From contig NZ_BILY01000034.1 of NCBI RefSeq assembly GCF_004000805.1, positions 1-64,000 of the forward strand: a stretch of 64,000 bases of DNA, read 5' to 3'. The stretch comes from Paenibacillus glycanilyticus NBRC 16618. Lineage in GTDB: Bacteria; Bacillota; Bacilli; Paenibacillales; Paenibacillaceae. Position 1 is the stretch's first letter, and every line of letters begins with the position of its first letter. A program made the position numbers and the translations under genes. Below the pieces are notes generated by a model. It did no database searches. It had not been told where the DNA came from and saw only the letters and a list, made by a program, of their open reading frames with translations. Positions 9,675 to 18,106 of this stretch are shown here, piece by piece.

Positions 9675-9768
9675 GGTTTCACTCCTAAGTCCGTTTCGGA
9701 TCGATGGTTTCTTGGGCTTTTAAAATCGGCGAAGCCGTAATGGGCGTTTTCGCCCTATTTTGATGATG

Positions 9769-9823
9769 TTTTTTTTAAAAAAAATAGTAGTCGTAGTAGT
9801 AGGCGGCGTTAATATGTGGATAA
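9769..9823. other. DNA-unwinding element with DnaA-trios
   Basis: Eight Ts and eight As are followed by TAG TAG TCG TAG TAG TAG (9785-9802), then GCGGCG (9803-9808), then TGTGGATAA (9815-9823), a perfect DnaA box on the minus strand. DnaA box, GC patch, trinucleotide repeat and AT-rich duplex in this order match the basal unwinding module described in B. subtilis, where DnaA extends from the box along the trios to open the helix. One of six trios (TCG) is off consensus. Confidence 0.85.
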
Positions 9824-9841
9824 CCGTCTAAAACACGGATA

Positions 9842-9886
9842 AAGCAAGCCTATCCACATGTGTATAGCTTGTGCATAGGCTTGCTT
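9842..9886. repeat. 17-base inverted repeat of DnaA-box-like sequences
   Basis: Arms 9842-9858 and 9870-9886 pair with one mismatch around an 11-base loop. The inner end of each arm is a near-DnaA box (CTATCCACA and TGTGCATAG). It starts about 28 bases downstream of the dnaA stop. It could be a dnaA terminator, though the following T tract is weak, or an inverted DnaA-box pair acting in origin control. Confidence 0.7.
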
Positions 9887-9913
9887 GGTTGTTCATATAG
9901 AAGTGAATAACTT

Positions 9914-11266
9914 TTACGTGTGATTTTTGATCTTCTCGGTCAGGTTCTGCAAAATCTTGTACAAGTCCTGGTCTTGCTTCAGCTGCTGCGAAATTTTCTC
10001 ATGCGCATGGATGACTGTCGTATGATCACGCCCGCCGAATGCCTCGCCGATCTTCGGAAGCGAGTAATCGGTCAGCTCACGCGAGAGATACATGGCGATT
10101 TGCCGCGGGTAGGCGACGGCTTTGGTCCGTTTCCGCGCTTTGAACTCCTCGAGACGCAGTCCGTAGAATTCGCCAACCTTTTGCTGAATATCGTTTATCG
10201 TGATCATCTTCGGACGGCTGGACGGAATAATGTCCTTTAACGCTTCGGCAGCCAGATGGGATGAGATATCCTGATTAATAAGCGAGGAGTATGCGACTAC
10301 GCGGATGAGGGCGCCTTCCAGCTCACGAATATTCGTGTCGATCTGGTTCGCAATGTAGACCATCGCTTCATTCGGAATATCAAGGTTTTCCGCTTTCGCC
10401 TTTTTGCGCAAAATCGCGATCCTTGTCTCCAAATCCGGTGCCTGAATATCCGTGATTAATCCCCACTCGAACCGCGAACGCAGCCTTTCCTCCAAAGTCG
10501 GAATTTCCTTCGGCGTACGGTCACTGGAGATGACGATTTGCTTCCGCTCTTCATGCAAGGCATTAAAGGTATGGAAGAACTCCTCCTGCGTACCGTCTTT
10601 ACCGGCCAGGAACTGAATATCGTCAATTAGCAGCACGTCAATATTGCGATATTTGTTGCGGAAGCTCTCGCCCCTGTTATCCCGGATCGCATTAATGAAC
10701 TCGTTCGTGAATTTCTCGGACGAGATGTACATGATCTTCGTGCTTGGATTGTGATCCATGATGTAGTGGCCGATAGCATGCATCAAGTGGGTCTTGCCGA
10801 GTCCTACGCCGCCGTATAAAAACAGCGGATTATAAGCTTTCGCCGGCGCTTCCGCCACGGCAAGCGATGCCGCATGCGCAAAGCGGTTGTTGGCCCCGAT
10901 GACAAACGTATCAAACGTATATTTCGGGTTAAGCATATGATTGAAGGTCTCTTCTTGAATGATCGGCGCTTCCGCAGCCTTAATCACAGCGGGAGGCGCG
11001 GGTTCCGCCGGCTTCGCCTCTTCGATCGAAAAGCGTACGTCTACCTGTCTGCCGAGAAACTCAAACAAGGTGTTGCGAATTAATTTGGTATACCGGCCTT
11101 CCAGCCATTCAGCCGCAAATGTTGTCGGCGCCGTCACTTCCAGAAGCGAATCGTTCACGAAGGAAGCTTTGGTCGCTTTAAACCAGGTATCGAAACTGGG
11201 TTTGCTTAGTTTCGTCTGAATGATTGACAACACTTGCTGCCATAAATCATAGGTATGGCTGTCCAC
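9914..11266 (-). CDS. dnaA: Chromosomal replication initiator DnaA
   Basis: DnaA is the AAA+ protein that binds DnaA boxes and opens the origin. It has an N-terminal helicase-loading domain, a variable linker, a Walker A (GGVGLGKTH), a Walker B (LLIDDIQF), and a C-terminal DNA-binding domain with the signature GRDHTTVIHA. GTG at 11266 is preferred (450 residues, starting VDSHTYDLWQQ) because AAGGAG lies exactly eight bases upstream; a GTG three codons earlier (11275) overlaps that ribosome site. It is transcribed leftward, with DnaA boxes on both sides. Confidence 0.98.
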   Translation of the reverse strand: MDSHTYDLWQQVLSIIQTKLSKPSFDTWFKATKASFVNDSLLEVTAPTTFAAEWLEGRYTKLIRNTLFEFLGRQVDVRFSIEEAKPAEPAPPAVIKAAEAPIIQEETFNHMLNPKYTFDTFVIGANNRFAHAASLAVAEAPAKAYNPLFLYGGVGLGKTHLMHAIGHYIMDHNPSTKIMYISSEKFTNEFINAIRDNRGESFRNKYRNIDVLLIDDIQFLAGKDGTQEEFFHTFNALHEERKQIVISSDRTPKEIPTLEERLRSRFEWGLITDIQAPDLETRIAILRKKAKAENLDIPNEAMVYIANQIDTNIRELEGALIRVVAYSSLINQDISSHLAAEALKDIIPSSRPKMITINDIQQKVGEFYGLRLEEFKARKRTKAVAYPRQIAMYLSRELTDYSLPKIGEAFGGRDHTTVIHAHEKISQQLKQDQDLYKILQNLTEKIKNHT

Positions 11267-11410
11267 AGACGTCACTCCTTATCAAAAATCGCCGAATAGG
11301 CGCAATTAAGCCAAATCATGTCGAATGAATGGTGATTATTACGAAATACCCACAATATGAAGAATAATAGGAACATGAGTTATGAATAGGGGATGAGTTT
11401 GTTCACATTG

Positions 11411-11677
11411 TTATCCACAGGCTGTTGATAAAAGATGCTAAATCGATGAGGTATTCACACCGAAAACATATTAATCATAGCAAAAGATCCCTTGTATTTC
11501 AACGAGTTGTGAGATTTTATCCACAAATTCAATAGCTTGTGCATAAAAGTTATCTACACCACTACATATTGTTAATATCTTGTTACCATTTCGACAAAGT
11601 TCGTCTAAAGTCCCGAAATTTTATGCACATGTTATTAGTTTTCCGACAAAGGTGCTCATTCCATACATTTATCCACA
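11411..11677. other. DnaA-box cluster upstream of dnaA
   Basis: Perfect TTATCCACA boxes on the plus strand are at 11411-11419, 11517-11525 and 11669-11677. Near-matches are TTATCTACA at 11550-11558, TTATGCACA at 11621-11629, and TGTGCATAA (minus strand) at 11538-11546. In Bacillus such boxes upstream of dnaA form the second half of the bipartite origin and also repress dnaA. Confidence 0.9.
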
Positions 11678-11701
11678 ATATTTGGATGGCAGCCTTTTTA
11701 A

Positions 11702-11730
11702 TTGACTTTTGCAGCCCGGCGTGGTTTAAT
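11702..11730 (+). promoter_or_regulatory. Sigma-A promoter of rpmH
   Basis: TTGACT (11702-11707) and TTTAAT (11725-11730) are separated by exactly 17 bases. The expected start of transcription is near 11737, about 95 bases before rpmH. One DnaA box ends 25 bases upstream, so rpmH transcription starts at the edge of the origin. Confidence 0.8.
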
Positions 11731-11831
11731 AAAAAAAGCGTGTTTCAAAAATTAGCTGTTTACAGAGAACAAGCAGATCGGTGTTAAGCCGTACTGTTTT
11801 GAGTACTTGATATACGGGAGGTGCAGTTCAG

Positions 11832-11966
11832 ATGAGACCTACATTTAAACCGAATGTAAGCAAACGCAGCAAAGTACATGGCTTCCGCAAACGGATGAGC
11901 TCGAAAAACGGACGTAAAGTTTTGGCAGCGCGTCGTCAAAAAGGCAGAAAAGTTCTTAGCGCATAA
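11832..11966 (+). CDS. rpmH: 50S ribosomal protein L34
   Basis: A 44-residue, strongly basic protein starting MRPTFKPNVSKRSKVHGF and ending QKGRKVLSA, the usual size and sequence of bacterial L34. A GGGAGGTG ribosome site lies eight bases before the ATG. It is the first gene on the rightward side of oriC, with its own promoter and a strong terminator directly after it. Confidence 0.97.
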   Translation: MRPTFKPNVSKRSKVHGFRKRMSSKNGRKVLAARRQKGRKVLSA

Positions 11967-11970
11967 GCAA

Positions 11971-11998
11971 AAGACCACGTCGGGTGGTCTTTTTTTTT
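11971..11998 (+). terminator. Terminator between rpmH and rnpA
   Basis: An AGACCAC/GTGGTCT stem is followed by nine Ts, four bases after the rpmH stop. A second dyad, GCCCTGCGG (11999-12007) with CCGCAGGGC (12028-12036), follows it. Together they should limit read-through into rnpA. Confidence 0.88.
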
Positions 11999-12074
11999 GC
12001 CCTGCGGGCGATACTGATAGGTAGGATCCGCAGGGCAAGCATACATAAAGGGTTATTAATATGAAGAAAGAACG

Positions 12075-12440
12075 GTGAGCCTGGTCGTGCAAAGAAAATT
12101 GCGTCTGCGTAACCGCGCCGACTTCAATCGGATCTATCGTTACGGCAAGTCGTTTGCCAATGGACAGTTTGTCGTGTATTGGTCGAGGCAGCCGGTAGCG
12201 GAGCCATTCCGGTTAGGCGTCTCCGCCAGCAAGAAAATCGGCAACGCGGTTGTGCGCAACCGGATGAGGAGAGTTATTAAGGAAATCGTCCGTTTGAACG
12301 GAGACAAAATCGTGCCGAATACCGATTTTATATTAATAGTAAGAAAACCTGCGGTGGAGATGGAGACGAAGCAGCTGGAGAAGAGCATTTTTCATGTGCT
12401 GAAGAAGGCCGGTTTGCTGAAGAAGGACGCGCGTTATTAG
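12075..12440 (+). CDS. rnpA: Ribonuclease P protein component
   Basis: RnpA is the protein cofactor of RNase P, which trims tRNA 5' ends. The family motif region is visible as ASKKIGNAVVRNRMRRVIKE, preceded by the conserved RNRADFNRIYR. GTG at 12075 gives 121 residues; GTG at 12087 is an alternative. Neither has a strong ribosome site. The start overlaps the end of a six-codon reading frame (12061-12078, MKKER), which could deliver ribosomes to this GTG. No promoter was recognised after the rpmH terminator. Confidence 0.95.
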   Translation: MSLVVQRKLRLRNRADFNRIYRYGKSFANGQFVVYWSRQPVAEPFRLGVSASKKIGNAVVRNRMRRVIKEIVRLNGDKIVPNTDFILIVRKPAVEMETKQLEKSIFHVLKKAGLLKKDARY

Positions 12441-12486
12441 CAATAGTGGCCAGCATTTCCAAGTTGTTTCTTTGTCCTATTATTTA

Positions 12487-12495
12487 TGGTATAGT
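12487..12495 (+). promoter_or_regulatory. Extended -10 promoter for spoIIIJ
   Basis: TGGTATAGT matches the extended -10 form (TGn before the hexamer) about 50 bases before the spoIIIJ start. The -35 is weak (TTTCTT at about 17 bases). An independent promoter fits the need for membrane insertase in growth and sporulation. Confidence 0.5.
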
Positions 12496-12544
12496 TTAGT
12501 CAATAAAATAATGCTTAGTATGGAGTGTTCAGAGAGGAGATTTG

Positions 12545-13321
12545 GTGTTGGTTTTAAAAGGAAACCGCAAGTGGCTGCTCGTACTGGGCATGGTGCTGAT
12601 GGTTGTGCTGCTGTCGGGTTGCGCACCGCATAATGCAACGACGAGTACATCGGATTTACAGCACGGCAACTTCTGGGAGAAGAATGTTGTTTATTACTTT
12701 GCCCTTACGCTTGATAAGTTCGCAGACTGGTTCAACGGTTCGTATGGACTAGCTATTCTGCTCATTACGATTATTGTAAGAACGGCGATTTTGCCATTAA
12801 CGCTCAAGCAGTACCGGAGCTCGAAGGCGATGCAGGCGATTCAGCCGCAAATGGCCGAGATTAAGAAGAAACATAAAGATAATCCGCAGAAACAGCAGGA
12901 AGAGACGATGAAGCTGTTCCAGGCGAACAAGGTCAATCCTATGGCAGGCTGTTTGCCGCTACTCGTTCAGATGCCTGTGTTTATGGCGCTTTATAATTCG
13001 ATCTACTGGAATCCCGAGGTTCGTACGCATGAATTCCTGGGCTTGCAGCTTGGCGAGCCGGGACCTTGGTATTTCCTCCCGATCATCGCGGCAGCTACGA
13101 CATTCGTTCAGTCGAAGATGATGCAGAAGCAGCAAACGCAAACGATGCCGGGCATGGGAGCTATGCTTATGATCTTCCCTGTCCTGATCTTCGTGATGGC
13201 CCTTAACTTCCCGTCGGCGCTTCCGCTGTACTGGATTTTCAGTAACCTTTACACCATTATTCAAAACTACTTCCTGTACGTTCGTTCATCAAACAAGGGT
13301 AAGGAGGCCCTCGCGAAATGA
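12545..13321 (+). CDS. spoIIIJ: Membrane protein insertase YidC/SpoIIIJ
   Basis: This is the YidC/Oxa1 insertase, which folds proteins into the membrane; in Bacillus SpoIIIJ is also needed at the engulfed forespore. The N terminus is a lipoprotein signal ending in LLSGC. About five membrane segments follow, with the family core LAILLITIIVRTAILPLTLKQY and the segment NPMAGCLPLLVQMPVFMALY. GTG at 12545 is chosen because a GAGGAG site ends five bases before it; TTG at 12548 is also possible, while TTG at 12542 is too close. Its stop overlaps the start of jag, so the two are translationally coupled. Confidence 0.95.
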   Translation: MLVLKGNRKWLLVLGMVLMVVLLSGCAPHNATTSTSDLQHGNFWEKNVVYYFALTLDKFADWFNGSYGLAILLITIIVRTAILPLTLKQYRSSKAMQAIQPQMAEIKKKHKDNPQKQQEETMKLFQANKVNPMAGCLPLLVQMPVFMALYNSIYWNPEVRTHEFLGLQLGEPGPWYFLPIIAAATTFVQSKMMQKQQTQTMPGMGAMLMIFPVLIFVMALNFPSALPLYWIFSNLYTIIQNYFLYVRSSNKGKEALAK

Positions 13322-13950
13322 AGAAAATCGTAGCATCAGGAAAAACGATTGATGATGCTGTACGGAGCGGTTTAACACAATTAAATGTAGCCAAGGATCG
13401 CGTCAAAGTGCTCGTTATGGAGCAGCCTTCAAAAGGTCTGTTCGGACTCATTGGCGTAAAGGAAGCGAAGGTTGAACTGGAGCTTATACCCGATCCAACG
13501 ATTGAAGCAGAGCAATTTCTTCGTGATGTGTCAGAGGCGATGGGACTTACAATCGCTATTGATCGGAAACAAACGAAAGAAGCGACTTATCTGTCCGTCT
13601 CGGGCGGAGGGGATATTGGCATGCTGATTGGCCGGCGCGGTCAAACGCTTGACGCGCTGCAGTACTTGGTTAACATTGTGGCAAATCGATACTCGGACAG
13701 CCATCTTCGGATCGTGCTTGATGCGGAGGATTTTCGCGAGCGTCGCCGCAAGACGCTGGAGGAATTATCGGAACGCCTTGCCGGCAGAGTTGTCCGCACG
13801 AAGAAAGAGGTCGTGCTGGAGCCGATGTCGTCGCATGAACGCAAAGTAATTCATTCCCAGCTTCAGAATCACCCTAGGGTAAAAACTTACAGCAAAGGCG
13901 ATGAGCCAAATCGGCGAGTTGTTATTGCTTTAAAGGAAAAGCAGATGTAA
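13318..13950 (+). CDS. jag: RNA-binding protein Jag/KhpB
   Basis: Jag, made with SpoIIIJ, has three parts in 210 residues: an N-terminal Jag_N domain (KKIVASGKTIDDAVRSGL), a KH RNA-binding domain with GMLIGRRGQTLDALQYLVN, and a C-terminal R3H domain with SSHERKVIHSQL. The family (KhpB) binds RNA and in some Firmicutes influences cell division and wall growth. It overlaps spoIIIJ by four bases (ATGA). Confidence 0.95.
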   Translation: MKKIVASGKTIDDAVRSGLTQLNVAKDRVKVLVMEQPSKGLFGLIGVKEAKVELELIPDPTIEAEQFLRDVSEAMGLTIAIDRKQTKEATYLSVSGGGDIGMLIGRRGQTLDALQYLVNIVANRYSDSHLRIVLDAEDFRERRRKTLEELSERLAGRVVRTKKEVVLEPMSSHERKVIHSQLQNHPRVKTYSKGDEPNRRVVIALKEKQM

Positions 13951-13977
13951 AGTTAGATCCATACGTTATTCAATTCG

Positions 13978-14009
13978 CAGCAATGGCTCTCGTGGTCATT
14001 GCTGTTTTT
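13978..14009 (+). terminator. Terminator after jag
   Basis: CAGCAATG and CATTGCTG form an 8-base perfect stem followed by five Ts, 27 bases after the jag stop and 25 before mnmE. It separates the spoIIIJ-jag pair from the tRNA-modification genes. Confidence 0.85.
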
Positions 14010-14034
14010 CCATTTGAGAGGTGCATAAAAGCTG

Positions 14035-15414
14035 ATGGTACATGATACTATTGCGGCAATTTCGACAGCAGTCGGAGAGGGCGGCATCGCCATTATTCGC
14101 GTCAGCGGTCCTGATGCGATTGAGGGAACCGCGAGGATTTTTCGATCAAGAACCGATTTGAGGGATGCGGCAACGCATACCCTGCATTACGGTCATATTA
14201 TAGATCCGAAGAACGGGGAAGAAGTTGAAGAGGTTATTGTAACCGTCATGCGCGGTCCCCGTTCGTTCACGGCAGAGGATGTCGTCGAAATTAACGCCCA
14301 TGGCGGCGTTGTGGCGGTAAAGAAGGTGCTCGACCAGGTGCTTCTGCAGGATGGTATGCGGCTTGCGGAGCCGGGCGAGTTTACGAAGAGAGCTTTTCTG
14401 AACGGCCGGATTGATCTGATGCAGGCGGAGGCCGTTATTGACCTGATCCGTTCGAAGTCGGACCGGGCATTCTCGGTTGCGCGCAAGCAGGCAGAGGGAA
14501 CCTTGTCCAAGCGGATCAAAGCTCTTCGGCAGACAGTAATTGAGCTGCTTGCTCATATTGAAGTGAATATCGATTATCCCGAGCATGATGTCGAGGATCT
14601 GACCAGCAATTATATCCGCGAACAAAGCGGATCCGCGCTGGAGGAAATCGGCAAGCTGTTAAAAACGGCGAACGAAGGTAAAATATTGCGAGAGGGCATT
14701 ATGACCGCTATTGTGGGACGCCCGAATGTAGGCAAGTCTTCTCTGCTTAATATGCTGGCACAGGAGAATAAAGCGATTGTAACGGATATTCCCGGTACAA
14801 CGCGGGATGTTATCGAGGAGTATGTGACGCTTAATCATATTCCGCTTCGACTGCTCGACACGGCAGGCATTCGCGAAACAAGCGATGTCGTGGAACGGAT
14901 TGGCGTAGAACGCTCCCACAATGCGCTGGAAGAAGCCGATTTGATCTTGTTTGTGCTTAACAATAACGAGCCTATACATGAGGATGACCGTGCGCTCCTG
15001 GAGAAGGTGAAGGACCGCCAGCTTATTCTTATTATTAATAAATCGGACTTGGAATCAAAGCTCGAGATGGCCGAGATTGAGGCATTGATTGATGAAGAGC
15101 GGATTGTCCGCATGTCGGTGCGCGAAGAGGAAGGACTGGATCGGCTGGAGAAAGCAATCAGCAAGCTGTTCTTTGAAGGTCAGCTTGATTCCGGAGATTT
15201 GACATATGTCAGCAACGTTCGGCATATTTCTTTGCTGAAGCGGGCGCAGCAGTCGCTTATTGATGCGATCGATGCGTCGAATACCGGCATTCCGATTGAC
15301 TTAATCCAGATCGATGTGCGTTCCGCATGGGAATCGCTTGGTGAAATATTAGGCGATGAGGTTGGAGATTCGTTGATCGACCAGATCTTCTCGCAGTTCT
15401 GCTTAGGCAAATAA
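14035..15414 (+). CDS. mnmE: tRNA uridine-34 modification GTPase MnmE
   Basis: MnmE works with MnmG to make 5-carboxymethylaminomethyl uridine at the wobble position of several tRNAs. It has an N-terminal folate-binding domain, a helical region and a GTPase inserted in the helices with GRPNVGKSS, the DIPGTTRD switch and DTAGIRET. It ends FCLGK, the conserved C-terminal cysteine motif. The 459-residue length is normal. The ATG at 14035 follows AGAGGTG at a rather long 11-base spacing. mnmG follows by 70 bases. Confidence 0.97.
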   Translation: MVHDTIAAISTAVGEGGIAIIRVSGPDAIEGTARIFRSRTDLRDAATHTLHYGHIIDPKNGEEVEEVIVTVMRGPRSFTAEDVVEINAHGGVVAVKKVLDQVLLQDGMRLAEPGEFTKRAFLNGRIDLMQAEAVIDLIRSKSDRAFSVARKQAEGTLSKRIKALRQTVIELLAHIEVNIDYPEHDVEDLTSNYIREQSGSALEEIGKLLKTANEGKILREGIMTAIVGRPNVGKSSLLNMLAQENKAIVTDIPGTTRDVIEEYVTLNHIPLRLLDTAGIRETSDVVERIGVERSHNALEEADLILFVLNNNEPIHEDDRALLEKVKDRQLILIINKSDLESKLEMAEIEALIDEERIVRMSVREEEGLDRLEKAISKLFFEGQLDSGDLTYVSNVRHISLLKRAQQSLIDAIDASNTGIPIDLIQIDVRSAWESLGEILGDEVGDSLIDQIFSQFCLGK

Positions 15415-15484
15415 AGAAAAAAGATGACGACCGGCAGGGTCCGTATCCCGTGCGCGGCGTGATGAATTGGAGGGATAAAGAAAA

Positions 15485-17374
15485 ATGACCTATGAAGCTG
15501 GGCAATATGAAGTAATCGTAATTGGAGCGGGTCATGCCGGAGCGGAAGCAGCGCTTGCTGCCGCTCGAATGGGCTGTGAGACGCTTTTGCTTACAATCAA
15601 CCTGGACATGGTGGCTTTTATGCCATGCAACCCGTCAATCGGGGGACCTGCAAAAGGACATGTCGTCCGCGAGATTGATGCGTTAGGCGGAGAAATGGGG
15701 CGCAATATCGATAAAACGTTTATCCAAATGCGGATGCTGAACACAGGGAAAGGACCGGCTGTTCACGCGTTGCGCGCGCAGGCGGATAAATTCTCTTACC
15801 AGCATACGATGAAGAAAACAATCGAAGAGACGGATCATCTGACGCTTCGTCAAGGCATGGCGGAGGATCTGATTGTCGAAGACGGTAAAATTACCGGTAT
15901 CGTAACCAAAACAGGCGCTATCTACCGGGCCAAAGCGGTTGTTATTACGACGGGGACCTACTTGCGCGGCAAAATTATTATGGGCGAACTGATGTACGAG
16001 AGCGGCCCGAATAACCAGCAGCCATCGGTGAAGCTGTCTGCAAGCCTGAAGGAGCTTGGCTTTAAGCTCGCTCGCTTCAAGACAGGTACGCCGCCGCGCG
16101 TGCATAAGGATACAATTGATTTCTCAAAAACGGAAATTCAACCGGGCGATGATAATCCGAAGTTTTTCTCGTATGAAACGAAATCCTCCGACAATGAACA
16201 GCTGCCTTGTTGGCTGACGTATACATCGGAAGCAACGCATAAAATTATAAACGACAATTTGCACCGTGCCCCTATGTTCTCCGGAGCGATTGAAGGTACG
16301 GGTCCGCGTTATTGTCCTTCTATTGAAGATAAAATTGTCCGCTTCGCGGATAAACCGAAGCATCAAATCTTCCTGGAGCCGGAAGGCAAGCACACGTCGG
16401 AGTATTATGTGCAAGGACTTTCGACAAGCATGCCTGAGGATGTGCAGCTTGGCATCTTGAGATCTATTCCAGGTTTGGAAAATGTTGAGATGATGCGTAA
16501 CGGCTATGCGATTGAATACGATGCGGTTGTTCCCACGCAGCTGTGGCCATCGCTGGAGACAAAGCTGGTTGACGGATTATTCACAGCCGGACAAATCAAC
16601 GGCACTTCCGGTTATGAAGAAGCTGCGGGTCAAGGCATTATCGCGGGTATTAACGCAGCGCGCAAAGTGCAAGGGAAAGAACCGGTTATTATCGACCGCT
16701 CGCAAGGATACATCGGCGTTATGATTGATGATCTGGTGACGAAAGGGACAAACGATCCTTATCGTCTTCTAACTTCCCGTGCCGAATACCGCTTGCTGCT
16801 TCGTCATGATAATGCGGATCTTCGCCTGACTCCAACTGGGTATGAGATTGGACTTATTTCGGAAGAACGTTATCAGGATTTCCTTCGCAAGAAAGAGCTT
16901 GTGGCTCAAGAAATCGAACGGCTTGGCACGGTGAAAATTAAGCCTGAGGTTGCTCAGCCGGTACTCGATGCCGCGAATTCGGCTCCTATTGCTTTTACAA
17001 TGGATGCCTTGTCGCTGCTGCGCCGTCCAGAATTGTCTTATGCGTTGGTTGATCAGCTATCGCCTTCGGAGCTTCCGTTGACGGAAGAAATGAAGGAGCA
17101 GGTTGAAATTCAGATCAAGTATGCCGGCTATATCGAGAAGCAGCTGCATCAGGTTGAGCGCTTGAGCAAGATGGAGAAAAAGAAAATTCCCGATGATATC
17201 GTGTACAGCGAAGTGCATGGCTTGGCGTCGGAAGCAAAACAAAAACTGGCGGACATCCGCCCGTTGTCGATCGGTCAGGCGTCGAGGATTGCAGGCGTTA
17301 CTCCGGCAGACATTTCCATTTTACTTGTTTATTTGGAACACTATAACCGGGTGACGGCAGCGAGAGGGCAATGA
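15485..17374 (+). CDS. mnmG: tRNA uridine-34 modification enzyme MnmG (GidA)
   Basis: MnmG is the FAD-dependent partner of MnmE. The dinucleotide-binding motif VIGAGHAGAEAALAAARMG is at the N terminus, MPCNPSIGGPAKGH is the GidA signature, and the C-terminal helical domain ends LVYLEHYNRVTAARGQ. At 629 residues it is full length. A GGAGGG site precedes the ATG. Its stop overlaps the start of rsmG by four bases, so translation is coupled. Confidence 0.98.
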   Translation: MTYEAGQYEVIVIGAGHAGAEAALAAARMGCETLLLTINLDMVAFMPCNPSIGGPAKGHVVREIDALGGEMGRNIDKTFIQMRMLNTGKGPAVHALRAQADKFSYQHTMKKTIEETDHLTLRQGMAEDLIVEDGKITGIVTKTGAIYRAKAVVITTGTYLRGKIIMGELMYESGPNNQQPSVKLSASLKELGFKLARFKTGTPPRVHKDTIDFSKTEIQPGDDNPKFFSYETKSSDNEQLPCWLTYTSEATHKIINDNLHRAPMFSGAIEGTGPRYCPSIEDKIVRFADKPKHQIFLEPEGKHTSEYYVQGLSTSMPEDVQLGILRSIPGLENVEMMRNGYAIEYDAVVPTQLWPSLETKLVDGLFTAGQINGTSGYEEAAGQGIIAGINAARKVQGKEPVIIDRSQGYIGVMIDDLVTKGTNDPYRLLTSRAEYRLLLRHDNADLRLTPTGYEIGLISEERYQDFLRKKELVAQEIERLGTVKIKPEVAQPVLDAANSAPIAFTMDALSLLRRPELSYALVDQLSPSELPLTEEMKEQVEIQIKYAGYIEKQLHQVERLSKMEKKKIPDDIVYSEVHGLASEAKQKLADIRPLSIGQASRIAGVTPADISILLVYLEHYNRVTAARGQ

Positions 17375-18096
17375 TGACAGAAACGCATGTATGGTTTGAA
17401 AAGCTGCTGGGGGAGAATGGTATCGCGTTATCCCCGAAGCAGCTCGAACAATTTGATTCCTATCACCGCTTGCTAGTGGAGTGGAATGAGAAAATGAATT
17501 TAACCGGCATTACCGAACGGGATGCCGTATTCGAGAAACATTTTTACGATTCGATTTCGTTATCGTTCTTCGTTGATATGAAAGAGATAAGCAGTATTGC
17601 CGATATCGGATCCGGAGCAGGCTTTCCGAGTATCCCGCTTAAAATTTGCTTCCCGCATTTGAAGGTTGTTATTGTGGATTCGCTTAACAAACGAATTCAA
17701 TTCCTGAATCATTTGGTTCAAGAGCTTGGGCTCGACAATGTGAATTGCGTTCATGGGCGGGCTGAGGATATTTCGAGAATGCCAGCGTATAGAGACTCCT
17801 TTGATCTCGTAACGGCAAGAGCAGTTGCACGTTTGAATGTTTTGAATGAATTTTGCCTGCCATTCACCCGCAAGAACGGAACCTTTGCCGCAATGAAAGG
17901 CTCGCAAAGCGTGGAAGAGGTGAAGGAGGCTGCTGTAAGTTTACGTGAGCTGAAAGCGAAGGTCCGTGCAGAGCATGCCTTCAAATTGCCTTTCGAACAG
18001 TCGGAACGCTACATCGTGCTTATCAATAAGACGGATGCTACGCCAAAAAAATATCCGCGCAAAGCAGGCACTCCGCTTAAACAGCCTCTTGTGTAA
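17371..18096 (+). CDS. rsmG: 16S rRNA (guanine-527-N7) methyltransferase RsmG
   Basis: RsmG (GidB) methylates G527 of 16S rRNA; its loss gives low-level streptomycin resistance in many bacteria. The SAM-binding motif is IADIGSGAGFPSIPLKI. Further typical segments are NHLVQELGLDNV and LVTARAVARLNVL. The product is 241 residues from ATG at 17371; ATG at 17374 is also possible. It ends the mnmE-mnmG-rsmG unit. The terminator ten bases later contains a parS site. Confidence 0.97.
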   Translation: MMTETHVWFEKLLGENGIALSPKQLEQFDSYHRLLVEWNEKMNLTGITERDAVFEKHFYDSISLSFFVDMKEISSIADIGSGAGFPSIPLKICFPHLKVVIVDSLNKRIQFLNHLVQELGLDNVNCVHGRAEDISRMPAYRDSFDLVTARAVARLNVLNEFCLPFTRKNGTFAAMKGSQSVEEVKEAAVSLRELKAKVRAEHAFKLPFEQSERYIVLINKTDATPKKYPRKAGTPLKQPLV

Positions 18097-18106
18097 TGAC
18101 AAAACG

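Larger units (their letters stand above)
9675..9913. other. oriC: dnaA-dnaN intergenic part of oriC
   Basis: This non-coding stretch holds, left to right, a small GGGCG/CGCCC hairpin (9742-9755), an AT run (T8A8, 9769-9784), six TAG-type triplets (9785-9802), a GC patch and a DnaA box (9803-9823), and a long inverted repeat of DnaA-box-like sequences (9842-9886). In Bacillus subtilis the DNA-unwinding element also lies between dnaA and dnaN. The role here is inferred from this matching order. Confidence 0.85.
11267..11831. other. oriC: oriC region upstream of dnaA
   Basis: The 565 bases between the divergent dnaA and rpmH contain no gene. The sequence is AT-rich and carries several DnaA boxes (11411-11677), then the rpmH promoter (11702-11730). 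The dnaA promoter must also lie here, on the minus strand, but no single clear -35/-10 pair was picked out. Confidence 0.85.
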
